Origin: Frigoribacterium sp. SL97
Lineage (GTDB): Bacteria; Actinomycetota; Actinomycetes; Actinomycetales; Microbacteriaceae
DNA length: 64,000 bases
Assembly (NCBI RefSeq): GCF_026625765.1
Contig: NZ_CP113062.1
Location: 3,162,001 to 3,226,000, forward strand
Direction: 5' to 3'
How positions within the stretch are numbered: position 1 is the stretch's first letter; every line of letters begins with the position of its first letter. A model generated the notes under the pieces. It saw only the letters and a list, made by a program, of their open reading frames with translations. It had not been told where the DNA came from and did no database searches. Position numbers and translations under genes: made by a program. This document shows, one piece after another, positions 1-7,887 of the stretch.

Positions 1-2
1 AG

Positions 3-320
3 CGGCGCTCCTTCGACCTCCCGCTGGCACCGCGCGGCAACGACTTCCAGGTGCGGGTGTGGACGCTCCTCCGCGACATCCCCTTCGGCGAGACCCGCAG
101 CTACGGGCAGCTCGCGACCGCGCTCGGCGGCGTCGGCCTGGCCCGGGCGGTCGGCGCCGCCAACGGGCTCAACCCGTTGAGCATCGTCGTGCCGTGCCAC
201 CGCGTGGTCGGCTCGGGCGGGGCCCTGGTCGGCTACGCCGGCGGGCTCGACCGCAAACGGTTCCTGCTCGGGCTGGAGGCCGACCAGCCGTCGGGCCCCG
301 ACTCCGGTCGGCTGTTCTGA
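3..320 (+). CDS. methylated-DNA--protein-cysteine methyltransferase, C-terminal part (runs off left edge)
   Basis: Suicide repair enzyme that moves alkyl groups from O6-alkylguanine or O4-alkylthymine onto its own cysteine. The frame is already open at base 3, so only the C-terminal ~105 residues are present. They contain the DNA-binding recognition helix region ([11 protein letters not shown]), the active-site PCHRVV motif with the acceptor cysteine, and the family's terminal [15 protein letters not shown]. The gene ends one base before the sigma-factor start, so the two are probably co-transcribed. A second full MGMT lies just downstream of the sigma gene. The pair is not a split gene, because each carries its own complete PCHRVV and C-terminus. 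Confidence 0.93.
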   Translation, partial: RRSFDLPLAPRGNDFQVRVWTLLRDIPFGETRSYGQLATALGGVGLARAVGAANGLNPLSIVVPCHRVVGSGGALVGYAGGLDRKRFLLGLEADQPSGPDSGRLF

Positions 321-321
321 C

Positions 322-882
322 GTGGAACCCTTCGAGCGCGTGGTCGCCCGGCACGGTCGCACGGTCTGGCGCGTCTGCCGGGCCGTGCTCGACGAGCACG
401 ACACCGACGACGCCTGGAGCGAGACGTTCGTGGCGGCCCTCGTCGCGTATCCGTCGCTCCCCGCGTCGACGAACCTCGAGGCGTGGCTGGTGACCATCGC
501 GCACCGCAAGGCGATCGACGTGCTGCGGGCACGGGAGCGTCGCCCCCGCCCGGTCGAGACGGTGCCCGAACCGCCGCCCGCGCCTCCTCACGACGAGACC
601 GTCGCGCGCGCGGACGAGCTCGACGGGGCGCTGCGCACCCTGCCGCCGGGCCAGCGGCGTGCCGTGGTCTACCACCACCTCGTCGGGCTCTCGCACCGCG
701 AGGTGGCCGAGCTGACCGGCATCAGCGCGGACGCGGCCCGGCGTGCGTCCGCGGACGGCATCGCGGCGCTGCGGCGGCTGCTCGCGGAGCCGGCGACGCC
801 CCGACCGGCTGACGCCTCCGACCGGGCCGCCGGCCGCGCCTCCGTCCCGTCCGCCTCCCCCGAGCCGAAGGGCACCCGATGA
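322..882 (+). CDS. RNA polymerase ECF-type sigma factor
   Basis: A 186-residue protein with the two-domain layout of extracytoplasmic-function sigma factors. Region 2 (about residues 5-75) includes DDAWSETFVAAL and the -10-binding LEAWLVTIAHRKAIDVLRARERR. Region 4 (about 105-155) has LPPGQRRAVVYHHLVGLSHREVAELTG as its helix-turn-helix. The GTG start is placed one base after the upstream MGMT stop, and the gene overlaps the next MGMT by 4 bp (ATGA). The alanine/proline-rich tail after residue 155 is probably disordered. No anti-sigma gene is adjacent. Its place between two alkyltransferases suggests it directs transcription of this repair operon, but that is inference. Confidence 0.9.
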   Translation: MEPFERVVARHGRTVWRVCRAVLDEHDTDDAWSETFVAALVAYPSLPASTNLEAWLVTIAHRKAIDVLRARERRPRPVETVPEPPPAPPHDETVARADELDGALRTLPPGQRRAVVYHHLVGLSHREVAELTGISADAARRASADGIAALRRLLAEPATPRPADASDRAAGRASVPSASPEPKGTR

Positions 883-1505
883 CCGCCTCCCCCATCGACG
901 CGTCGACCGACCCCGGCGACCTGTTGACCAGCCTCGACCCGACCGACGAGCGACTCGCCGCGCTGCGCGCCCGCTTCGCCGAGACCGCCCTCGGCGTCGG
1001 GGCGGTCGACGTGGCCTACCGCACCCTCGACTCCCCCGTCGGCCTCCTGCTGCTCTGCGCCACCGACGTGGGCGTGCTGCGGGTGGCCTTCGAGATCGAG
1101 GGGCACGACACGGTGCTCGACCGCCTCGCCTCGACGGTCAGCCCGCGCATCGTCGAGGCGCCGTCACGGCTCGACACCGTGGCACGCGAGCTCGACGAGT
1201 ACTTCCGCGGCGAGCGCCGCGCGTTCGACCTGCCGCTCGACCGGCGCCTGTCGACGGGGTTCCAGCGGACGGTGCTCGAGCACCTGCCCGACATCGGCTA
1301 CGGGTCGACGACGAGCTACGCCGCGGTGGCGCTGGCCTCGGGCAGTCCTCGCGCGGTGCGGGCCGTCGGCACGGCCTGCGCCACCAACCCCCTGCCGCTC
1401 GTCGTCCCCTGCCACCGGGTGGTGCGGAGCGACGGGACCTCGGGCAACTACCGTGGGGGCATGGCGGCCAAGCAGATCCTGATCGACCTCGAGGCGGGGG
1501 CGTGA
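879..1505 (+). CDS. methylated-DNA--protein-cysteine methyltransferase (complete)
   Basis: Complete 208-residue O6-alkylguanine-DNA alkyltransferase. An N-terminal ~100-residue alpha/beta domain contains YRTLDSPVGLLLLCATDVGV. It is followed by the helix-turn-helix and active-site domain, with IGYGSTTSYAAVA and the acceptor cysteine in PCHRVV, then NYRGGMAAKQILIDLE. The ATG overlaps the sigma-factor stop, and the stop overlaps the GTG of the next gene (GTGA), so translation is coupled. There is no Ada-type methylphosphotriester domain, so alkylation sensing in this operon would have to come from elsewhere, possibly the ECF sigma factor. Confidence 0.94.
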   Translation: MTASPIDASTDPGDLLTSLDPTDERLAALRARFAETALGVGAVDVAYRTLDSPVGLLLLCATDVGVLRVAFEIEGHDTVLDRLASTVSPRIVEAPSRLDTVARELDEYFRGERRAFDLPLDRRLSTGFQRTVLEHLPDIGYGSTTSYAAVALASGSPRAVRAVGTACATNPLPLVVPCHRVVRSDGTSGNYRGGMAAKQILIDLEAGA

Positions 1506-2206
1506 GCGACGCGGTGACCTCCGGCGTGACGACGGCCGACCCGGGAGCGGTGCCGTCTGACGTTGCGGGCGCGGGCGTCGTGGTCGGTGACGACGGGCTG
1601 GCCCGGCCGGTCTGGGCATCGACCGATCCGCTGTTGCGCGAGTACTACGACACCGAGTGGGGGCTGCCGGTCCGGGACGAGCGGGGCCTGTTCGAGCGGC
1701 TGAGCCTCGAGGCGTTCCAGTCGGGGCTGTCGTGGGCGACGATCCTCCGCAAGCGTCCGGCGTTCCGGAGCGCGTTCTCCGGCTTCGACCCCGAGGTCGT
1801 CGCGCGCTTCGACGACGAGGACCGGGCACGGCTGATGGCCGACGCGGGGATCGTCCGCAACCGGCTCAAGGTCGACGCGACGATCCGCAACGCGCGGGCG
1901 ACGCTCGACCTGAGGGCCGACGGCGGCCTGGTCGACTTCGTCTGGTCGTTCCGGCCGGCCGAGACTCCCCGGCCCCGCACGATGGCCGAGGTGCCGACGA
2001 CGTCGCCGGAGTCGCTCGCCCTCTCGCGGGCACTCAAGGCGAAGGGGTTCACCTTCGTGGGGCCGACCACCATGCACGCGCTGATGGAGGCCGCGGGCAT
2101 CGTCGACACGCACCTCGTCGACAGCCACCGCCGCGGGTCGTCCGGGGTGTGGGCCGACGACGGCCGGCCGGTGCCGGACGGCGGCCCCCGGGCGGCCGGG
2201 TCGTGA
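1502..2206 (+). CDS. tag: DNA-3-methyladenine glycosylase I (Tag family)
   Basis: Base-excision glycosylase removing 3-methyladenine. The 234-residue product carries the Tag signature REYYDTEWGLPV, the pocket segment FERLSLEAFQSGLSW with the conserved glutamate, and the later segment FTFVGPTTMHALMEAAGIVDTHLVDSH. The GTG start is set by the 4-bp overlap with the preceding MGMT stop and by loss of homology upstream. Unusually, the protein has no cysteines at the places that, in E. coli Tag, form the Cys/His/His/Cys zinc snap; the usual YHD reads YYD here. It belongs to a zinc-less variant of the family. Confidence 0.9.
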   Translation: MSDAVTSGVTTADPGAVPSDVAGAGVVVGDDGLARPVWASTDPLLREYYDTEWGLPVRDERGLFERLSLEAFQSGLSWATILRKRPAFRSAFSGFDPEVVARFDDEDRARLMADAGIVRNRLKVDATIRNARATLDLRADGGLVDFVWSFRPAETPRPRTMAEVPTTSPESLALSRALKAKGFTFVGPTTMHALMEAAGIVDTHLVDSHRRGSSGVWADDGRPVPDGGPRAAGS

Positions 2207-3195
2207 CCGCGGACTCGCCCGACGGGGCGGCACCCGACGGGGCGGCACCCGACGGGGCGGCACCGGTCGGGGCGGTACCGCACGGGGCGATACCGCACGG
2301 GGCGACCGCGCGCTTCGTCGTCGAACCCGTCGGCGCCTGGGACCACGCGCACGCCGTGGGATTGCTGGCGGCGCACAGCGTGCCGGGAGCCGAAGCCACC
2401 GACGTCGCCGCGGCCACGCACGCGCGACTGGTCGAGCTGGGTACGGGAGCCGCCCGCGCCTCCCACCGTCTCGACCTGTCGTTCGCGGCGACCGGGGTCG
2501 ACGTCGCGCTGACCGGGCCCGACGGCGTGCCGCCGACGCAGGCGACGGTCGACGAGGCACGACGCGTCGTGCGGACGTGGCTCGACCTCGACACCGACCT
2601 CGACGACGTCGAGCGGGGCTTCGCCGACGACCCCGTGCTCGGGCCGCTCGTCGCGGCGCGTCCGGGCATCCGCGTGACGGGCAACCCCGACGGGTTCGAG
2701 ACGGCCGTGATGACGGTGCTCGGGCAGCAGGTCTCGCTCGCCGCGGCGCGCACCTTCACCGGGCGGCTCGTCGCGGCCCACGGCGAACCCGTCGCGGGGA
2801 CGGGCCTGACGCGGTTCCCCCGCGCCGACCGCCTGGCGGACGCCGACGTCGACGAGCTGCGGGCCGCGGTCGGGGTGACGAACGGTCGCGCGCGGACGAT
2901 CCACGCCCTGGCCGAGGTCGTCGCCGACGGACTCGTCATCGCCCCCGACGTCGACCACGCCGACGCCCGCCGACGCCTGCTCGCCGTGCCCGGCATCGGC
3001 CCGTGGACCGTCGAGTACCTGGCCGTGCGCGCCCTCGGCGACCGCGACGCCTGGCCGGCGGGCGACCTCGTGCTGCGGCGCGTGATGGGCGGGGTGACGA
3101 CGAAGGAGGCCGAGGTCGCCGGGGCACCGTGGTCGCCCTGGCGCGCCTACGCCCTGTTCCACCTCTGGGCCGCGGTGCTGCCGACCGCGCCGTGA
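2203..3195 (+). CDS. alkA: DNA-3-methyladenine glycosylase II (AlkA-like, HhH-GPD)
   Basis: Broad-specificity glycosylase for alkylated purines; 330 residues. The N-terminal ~30 residues are a low-complexity DGAAP repeat. Next comes the AlkA N-domain (from RFVVEPVGAWDH), then the HhH-GPD core with TGNPDGFETAVMTVLGQQVS, the helix-hairpin-helix LLAVPGIGPWTVEYLAVRALG, and the catalytic aspartate in AGDLVLRRVM. The GTG start overlaps the tag stop by 4 bp. Unlike many actinobacterial Ada-AlkA fusions, this protein lacks an AraC/Ada regulatory module. It closes the alkylation-repair operon. Confidence 0.9.
   Translation: MTADSPDGAAPDGAAPDGAAPVGAVPHGAIPHGATARFVVEPVGAWDHAHAVGLLAAHSVPGAEATDVAAATHARLVELGTGAARASHRLDLSFAATGVDVALTGPDGVPPTQATVDEARRVVRTWLDLDTDLDDVERGFADDPVLGPLVAARPGIRVTGNPDGFETAVMTVLGQQVSLAAARTFTGRLVAAHGEPVAGTGLTRFPRADRLADADVDELRAAVGVTNGRARTIHALAEVVADGLVIAPDVDHADARRRLLAVPGIGPWTVEYLAVRALGDRDAWPAGDLVLRRVMGGVTTKEAEVAGAPWSPWRAYALFHLWAAVLPTAP
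2221..2310 (+). repeat. six 15-bp tandem units at the 5' end of alkA
   Basis: Six consecutive 15-bp units. The first three read GACGGGGCGGCACCC and the next three are diverged versions. They encode DGAAP x3 followed by VGAVP, HGAIP and HGATA. The period is a multiple of three, so gain or loss of units keeps the frame and only changes the length of the disordered N-terminus. Confidence 0.9.
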
Positions 3196-3284
3196 GGCGT
3201 TCGGCGCCACCTGCCGAGGACGACGACCGGACGAGGAGGCGCGGTGCGCCTAGCCTCGGAGGCCCACCACGAGAGGACCCCCCG

Positions 3285-3659
3285 ATGAGCGACGCCCGCA
3301 CGAACCCGGACCCGCACGAGCCGGACGACGAACTCGGCCACGGCGACGCGCTCGACCAGGCTGCGGTCGAGGCCGCCGCGATCGAGACGCACCGGGCCGC
3401 CCACGGCACGGGCCCGACCGACACGCAGGGCGAACCCGCCGCATCGGGCGACGCGACGCCGGACGGCGACGTCACGCAGCCGCTCGGCGGCAGCCACTCG
3501 GGCGAGGACGGCTACGTCGCCGTGAGCCCCGGGGGCGTCTCGGGCGAGCAGGACGCCGCCTTGACCGTCGACGACGAGGACCCGCACTCGGCCGACCCCG
3601 AGGCGAACGCCCACCGCGGCGACATCGGCGCGAACCGCGGCGGCAGCGGCGGCCGCTGA
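3285..3659 (+). CDS. small acidic hypothetical protein
   Basis: A 124-residue, strongly acidic, glycine- and alanine-rich protein with no membrane segment or signal peptide, ending IGANRGGSGGR. I do not recognise a named domain. Composition suggests an intrinsically disordered protein of the kind often conserved within one actinobacterial family. The ATG follows a purine stretch (GAGAGGACCCCCCG), and a TAGCCT hexamer lies about 35 bases upstream. The G/C third-position pattern supports real coding. Confidence 0.7.
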   Translation: MSDARTNPDPHEPDDELGHGDALDQAAVEAAAIETHRAAHGTGPTDTQGEPAASGDATPDGDVTQPLGGSHSGEDGYVAVSPGGVSGEQDAALTVDDEDPHSADPEANAHRGDIGANRGGSGGR

Positions 3660-3763
3660 CCCGTGTGAGACCCCGGGAGGGCGCCGAGACCCACGTGCGC
3701 GAGCCGGGGCCTCGGCCCCTTCGTGAGGTCTCGGCGGCGACCGGGTGGTGCATGCTGGTGGGG

Positions 3764-5050
3764 ATGACTGACACGCGCCCCCACCTCGACGACTTCGCCC
3801 GCTTCATCCAGGCCTCGCCCTCGTCCTTCCACGCCGCGGCCGAGGCCGCCCGCCGGCTCGACGACGCCGGGTTCACCGCCCTCGACGAGACCGCCGAGTG
3901 GCCCTCGGGCCCGGGCCGTCGCTACGTCGTGCGCGACGGCGCGGTCATCGCCTGGATCGAGCCGGCCACCGCGACGGCCACGACGCCGTTCCGCGTCGTC
4001 GGAGCGCACACCGACTCCCCCGGCTTCAAGCTGAAGCCCAAGCCGACGACCGGCACCCGCGGCTGGCTGCAGGCCGGCGTCGAGGTCTACGGCGGTCCGC
4101 TGTTCAACTCGTGGCTCGACCGCGACCTCGAGTTCGCCGGCCGACTGGTCACCCGCAGCGGCGAGACGCACCTGGTGCGCACCGGGCCGCTGCTGCGCTT
4201 CCCGCAGCTCGCCGTCCACCTCGACCGGGGCGTCAACGCCGAGGGCCTGAAGCTCGACCCCCAGCGCCACCTGAACCCCGTGGTCGGGGCGGGGCCGCTC
4301 GACGAGGCCGACGTCCTCGGCCACCTCGCCGGGTTGGCCGGACTGACCGGAGCCGACGTGACCGGGTACGACGTGGTCGTGGCCGACACCGCGCCTCCTG
4401 CGGTCCTGGGGATGTCGGGCGAGCTCTTCGCCGCCGGGCGCATGGACAACCTGTCGTCGACCCACGCCGGTCTCGTCGCACTGGTCGAGACGGCGACCTC
4501 GGGCGTCGAACTCGACCACGTCGCCGTCTTCGCGGCGTTCGACCACGAAGAGGTCGGTTCGGCCACCCCGTCGGGTGCGGCCGGGCCGCTGCTCGAGGAC
4601 GTCCTGGCCCGGGTCTCGGCCGGTCTCGGGGCGACGACGACCGATCACCGCCGGGCACTCGCCGGGTCGTGGTGCCTGAGCGCGGACGCCGGGCACGCGG
4701 TGCACCCGAACTACCCCGAGCGGCACGACCCGGTCAACCAGCCGGTCGTCAACCGCGGGCCGCTGCTCAAGATCAACGCGAACCAGCGCTACGCCACCGA
4801 CGGGCTCGGGGCGGCCGAGTGGTCACGGGCGTGCGAGCAGGCGGGTGTGCCGTTCCAGGAGTTCGTCTCGAACAACTCGGTGCCCTGCGGCTCGACCATC
4901 GGACCGATCACCGCGACGCGACTCGGCATCCGGACGATCGACGTCGGCATCCCGTTGCTCGGCATGCACTCGGCCCGCGAGTTGTGCGGCGCCGACGACC
5001 CGGCCTACCTGTCACGCGCCGCCGCCGCCTTCCTCGCGCCGGACGCGTAG
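3764..5050 (+). CDS. M18 family aminopeptidase
   Basis: Zinc aminopeptidase of the aspartyl-aminopeptidase family (M18), 428 residues, cytosolic, removing N-terminal (often acidic) residues from peptides. Metal-site motifs are visible: GAHTDSPGFKLKP near residue 85, FAAGRMDNLSSTHA near 225, FDHEEVGS near 262, and the terminal GIPLLGMHSARELCGADD. Length matches bacterial members. An upstream in-frame ATG exists at 3752, but the ATG at 3764 fits the family start and sits 7 bases after a CATGCT hexamer, as in leaderless transcripts. Confidence 0.94.
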   Translation: MTDTRPHLDDFARFIQASPSSFHAAAEAARRLDDAGFTALDETAEWPSGPGRRYVVRDGAVIAWIEPATATATTPFRVVGAHTDSPGFKLKPKPTTGTRGWLQAGVEVYGGPLFNSWLDRDLEFAGRLVTRSGETHLVRTGPLLRFPQLAVHLDRGVNAEGLKLDPQRHLNPVVGAGPLDEADVLGHLAGLAGLTGADVTGYDVVVADTAPPAVLGMSGELFAAGRMDNLSSTHAGLVALVETATSGVELDHVAVFAAFDHEEVGSATPSGAAGPLLEDVLARVSAGLGATTTDHRRALAGSWCLSADAGHAVHPNYPERHDPVNQPVVNRGPLLKINANQRYATDGLGAAEWSRACEQAGVPFQEFVSNNSVPCGSTIGPITATRLGIRTIDVGIPLLGMHSARELCGADDPAYLSRAAAAFLAPDA

Positions 5051-5095
5051 ACCCGGCGCGGGCCCGATCCGCAGGCCCGGCGCGGACGGCCGCGG

Positions 5096-5125
5096 CCCTG
5101 CCCTGCTCTGCTCTGCTCTGCTCTG
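5096..5125. repeat. pentanucleotide tandem repeat (CYCTG)6
   Basis: Two CCCTG and four CTCTG units in a row in the gap after the M18 peptidase. This is a simple sequence repeat prone to slippage, with no coding role visible. Confidence 0.9.
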
Positions 5126-5140
5126 CTCGAGGCGGTTCGC

Positions 5141-5167
5141 CGTGACATGACGGTCTGACATGTCACG
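5141..5167. promoter_or_regulatory. inverted repeat, putative operator of the ABC transporter pair
   Basis: Perfect 8-bp arms CGTGACAT and ATGTCACG separated by 11 bp. The site ends one base before the presumed -10 hexamer of the downstream ABC gene, so it covers the -35/spacer region where a repressor or activator would act. The regulator is not identified; none is encoded next to it. Confidence 0.6.
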
Positions 5168-5168
5168 G

Positions 5169-5174
5169 TAGTTT
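5169..5174 (+). promoter_or_regulatory. -10 hexamer TAGTTT of a leaderless promoter
   Basis: TAGTTT followed by exactly six bases and then the ATG at 5181. This is the spacing typical of actinobacterial leaderless transcripts. The inverted repeat lies immediately upstream. Confidence 0.55.
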
Positions 5175-5180
5175 GGTGCG

Positions 5181-5912
5181 ATGCACGAGGCGAATCGACT
5201 ACGACTGGCGGACGTCGAGATCCGGTACGGGCGCCGACCGGTGGTGGCCGCTCCCGCACTCGAGATCGCCCGATCGTCCACGACAGCGCTCGTGGGAGCA
5301 TCCGGCAGCGGCAAGAGCTCTCTGCTTCGCTGCCTGACGGGCCTCCAACGCCCTTCCTCGGGTCAGGTCTTCGTCGACGACCTCGATCTGACGTCCCTGT
5401 CCCCCTCCCGGCTCGCTCGGCGACGGCGAGAGCTGTTCGGCATCGTCCTTCAAGACGGCGGCCTCGTACCGTCGTTGTCGGCCTTGGACAACGCGCAGAT
5501 CGCTCTCGACCTCCGCCGCATCCCGAAGTCGCGATCCACTGCCCGATCGACCCTCGCCGACCTCGGCCTGACCAGACTGGCCGACCGGCGACCCGACGAG
5601 CTGTCCGGCGGCGAGCGGCAGAGAGTCGCCTTCGCCCGGGTGCTGGCCCAACGGGCACCTTTCGCGACGTTGGACGAACCGACCTCGAGCCTCGACGCCG
5701 AGAGCCGCGCCGACGTCGTCGACGGCATCCGTGCGCTCGCGGCCGCGGGGTGCGGCACGGTGCTGGTCACGCACGATCTCGAGCTCGCCGCCAGCGTCGA
5801 CGCCGTCGCGGCGATCACCGAGGGGCAGGTCGTCACGCATCTGACCCCGACGACGGCGTCGGACATCCGCCGGCGGATGCGAGCCGTGCACGACACACAG
5901 AGCGAAAGATGA
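5181..5912 (+). CDS. ABC transporter ATP-binding protein (MacB/LolD type)
   Basis: 243-residue nucleotide-binding subunit. Walker A is GASGSGKSS (~residue 38-46), the Q-loop is VLQDGG, the signature is LSGGERQRVAFAR, Walker B is FATLDEPTSSLD, and the H-loop is VTHD. The signature and length match MacB/LolD-type ATPases that partner FtsX-like permeases. The downstream permease overlaps by 4 bp (ATGA). The pair is isolated from other transport genes and sits behind an inverted-repeat operator. Third codon positions look less biased than in neighbours, hinting at recent acquisition. The substrate is unknown; peptide export or resistance is a guess from the family. Confidence 0.9.
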   Translation: MHEANRLRLADVEIRYGRRPVVAAPALEIARSSTTALVGASGSGKSSLLRCLTGLQRPSSGQVFVDDLDLTSLSPSRLARRRRELFGIVLQDGGLVPSLSALDNAQIALDLRRIPKSRSTARSTLADLGLTRLADRRPDELSGGERQRVAFARVLAQRAPFATLDEPTSSLDAESRADVVDGIRALAAAGCGTVLVTHDLELAASVDAVAAITEGQVVTHLTPTTASDIRRRMRAVHDTQSER

Positions 5913-7210
5913 TCGGCCTCACTCGTCTCGCCGCGGCCTCCCTGCGCATGCTCGCGACCGATCGGGCCACCTGGTTCGCCTACGGCGCCGTCGTCCTGGT
6001 CACCACCGTCGTCGCCGGCCTCGCCCTGACGGGTGTCGACTCGGCAGGCGGTGCGCCCGCCCCCCTCGGAGGCATCGTCCGCTCGTGGACGACTCCCGCG
6101 GCGTTCATGGCCGTCGTCGCCGGCACGACGTGCCTCGCCGCCGTGTCACGGCTGACCCAGTCACAGTTCGACCCGACCCGTCTCGCCTGGGTGCCCTTGG
6201 GCGTCCTGCCGTGGCAGGGGCGCGCGCTCATCGCCCTCGAGACGGCCGTCGTGACGGTCGCGGCCGCCACGGGGGGTGTCGCCATCGTGATCGTGACGGC
6301 CACGGCCCTCAACCCCCTGACAACTCCCTGGGGCTCCCTCGTCCTCACCACGGGTCCACTGGTCACCGTCGGCACATCGGTCGTCGTCGCCTTGTCACTG
6401 ACCCCGGCGCTGGCAGGTGCGACGAGCCGCTTCCCGCCGCGTCCGCGACGGGCCGGGCTCGGCCGCGTGCTCGGTTGCGCGATCCCCGTCGCGGCCGTCG
6501 TGGTGCTCCTGGCCCTGATGCCGTCGACTTCGATGAGGGACGACGACGTGGCCGGGCTGGTGCCCTGGTCGCTCCTCCTCGTCGTCCTCGGCTCAGTCGC
6601 CGCGTCCACGATCGGCCCTGCGGCCTGCCGTCTCGCCGCCGCCGGGCTCGGTCTGGTTGCGCGGGGTACCCGATGGACCATTCCCCGACTCGCCTTCCAG
6701 GCCGTCGCGGACGGCGTCCGCCGCGATGGCGCGGGCATCTCGGTGCCGATGGTCGGCGTCGCCGTCCCCGGCGGACTCGCCGCCGTCTTCCTGGCGGGCG
6801 ACGAGGCCCTCCGTGCGTTCGGTTCGCTGGTCACGTCGGAGACGACGATCAACTGGGCGGCCGTGACCGGTCTCGCCACGGCGCCCGCCCTCCTCGCAGC
6901 GGTCACGGGTGCACTCGTCTTCAGCCTGTCGGCCCCGATCCGTCGAGACACCGGGCGAGCACTGCTCGCCGCGGGAGCCGCCCCGGCGACCCTTCGGGCC
7001 ATCGCCTCCTTCGAGGCCGTCCTGCTCTGGGCTCTCGGGGCCCTTGGCGCCGTCGCCGTGGTAGCGGTCTCGGCCTCACCTCTGTTGTCGGCCGCCCAGG
7101 CCGACCTCGGCACGTGGGCGGCCGTGATCGTGAACCCGGTCACCCTGTGCTGTTCCGGGCTCGCCCTCGTCGCACTGCTGATGGGCAGTTCGTTCGGCCG
7201 ACGGTCGTGA
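5909..7210 (+). CDS. FtsX-type ABC transporter permease
   Basis: 433-residue integral membrane protein translated with the ATPase through an ATGA overlap. Hydrophobic segments are visible near residues 20-40, 55-75, 105-140, 150-170, 190-215, 220-245, 285-300, 325-350 and 370-430. The C-terminal block resembles an FtsX core (RDTGRALLAAGAAPATLRAIASFEAVLL). It lacks the large periplasmic MacB domain, so it is closer to small two-core permeases used for peptide sensing or export. Function in substrate terms is unknown. Confidence 0.78.
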   Translation: MIGLTRLAAASLRMLATDRATWFAYGAVVLVTTVVAGLALTGVDSAGGAPAPLGGIVRSWTTPAAFMAVVAGTTCLAAVSRLTQSQFDPTRLAWVPLGVLPWQGRALIALETAVVTVAAATGGVAIVIVTATALNPLTTPWGSLVLTTGPLVTVGTSVVVALSLTPALAGATSRFPPRPRRAGLGRVLGCAIPVAAVVVLLALMPSTSMRDDDVAGLVPWSLLLVVLGSVAASTIGPAACRLAAAGLGLVARGTRWTIPRLAFQAVADGVRRDGAGISVPMVGVAVPGGLAAVFLAGDEALRAFGSLVTSETTINWAAVTGLATAPALLAAVTGALVFSLSAPIRRDTGRALLAAGAAPATLRAIASFEAVLLWALGALGAVAVVAVSASPLLSAAQADLGTWAAVIVNPVTLCCSGLALVALLMGSSFGRRS

Positions 7211-7221
7211 CCGGCGGCGGA

Positions 7222-7839
7222 TCAGCCGAAGGCCTCCGCCGCCGGTGCCCCGAGCGCCCAGGCCAGGACCGCCGGCCACTCGCCGTAGCCCGAGTCCGGG
7301 GTGAGGTGACCGCCTCGGGGCACGACGACGACCGGGGCGTCGACCCGCGCCTCCCAGGTGTCGACCGGGCCGAGCGGCAGCCACTCGTCGTCGTCCCCGG
7401 CGACGACGACCGACTCGGCGTCGTCCCCGAGCGCGAGCCGCCGCCCGTCGAACAGCTCCCCGGCCACGAACGCGTGGATCGGCTGGCCGGCGATCAGCTC
7501 GGGCGACGGAGGCGCGACCAGCGCCACCCGGTCGGCGGACGGAGGCGCGACGCCGGCCTGCAGCCTCAACCAGAGCAGGCACGAGAGGCTGTGGCACAGC
7601 ACCGTCACCGGACGGCCCGCGGGCAGGGCGGCCCGTTCGTGTCGCACCGCGGCGTCCCAGGCGGCGGGCGTGGGCTCGTCGGCGTCGGGCAGCTGCGGGT
7701 AGCGCACCGCGTGTCCGCGGGCCTCGAGCTCGCCGGCGAGCCAGCGCTGCCAGTGCCCCTCGGGACGATGGTTCTGCCAGCCGTGCAGGATCAGGAAGGC
7801 CGTGGGCGGGGTCGGCGTCGGGGCGGTCGCGTCGGTCAC
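7222..7839 (-). CDS. RBBP9/YdeN family alpha/beta hydrolase
   Basis: 205-residue serine hydrolase of the RBBP9/YdeN family. It starts with the FLILHGWQNHRPEGHWQRWL signature. The nucleophile serine is in LCHSLSC (the degenerate GxSxG of this family), the acid is in VVAGDDDEW and the histidine in PRGGHLTPDSGYGEWP. Cytosolic, no signal peptide, substrate unknown. The GTG start sits six bases after a CATGAT hexamer (minus strand), consistent with a leaderless transcript. It is convergent with the FtsX permease, leaving 11 bp. Confidence 0.88.
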   Translation of the reverse strand: MTDATAPTPTPPTAFLILHGWQNHRPEGHWQRWLAGELEARGHAVRYPQLPDADEPTPAAWDAAVRHERAALPAGRPVTVLCHSLSCLLWLRLQAGVAPPSADRVALVAPPSPELIAGQPIHAFVAGELFDGRRLALGDDAESVVVAGDDDEWLPLGPVDTWEARVDAPVVVVPRGGHLTPDSGYGEWPAVLAWALGAPAAEAFG

Positions 7840-7887
7840 GGTCCGATCATGCCCCGAGCCGGCGTCCTCACGTGGCAGGGTCGACCC

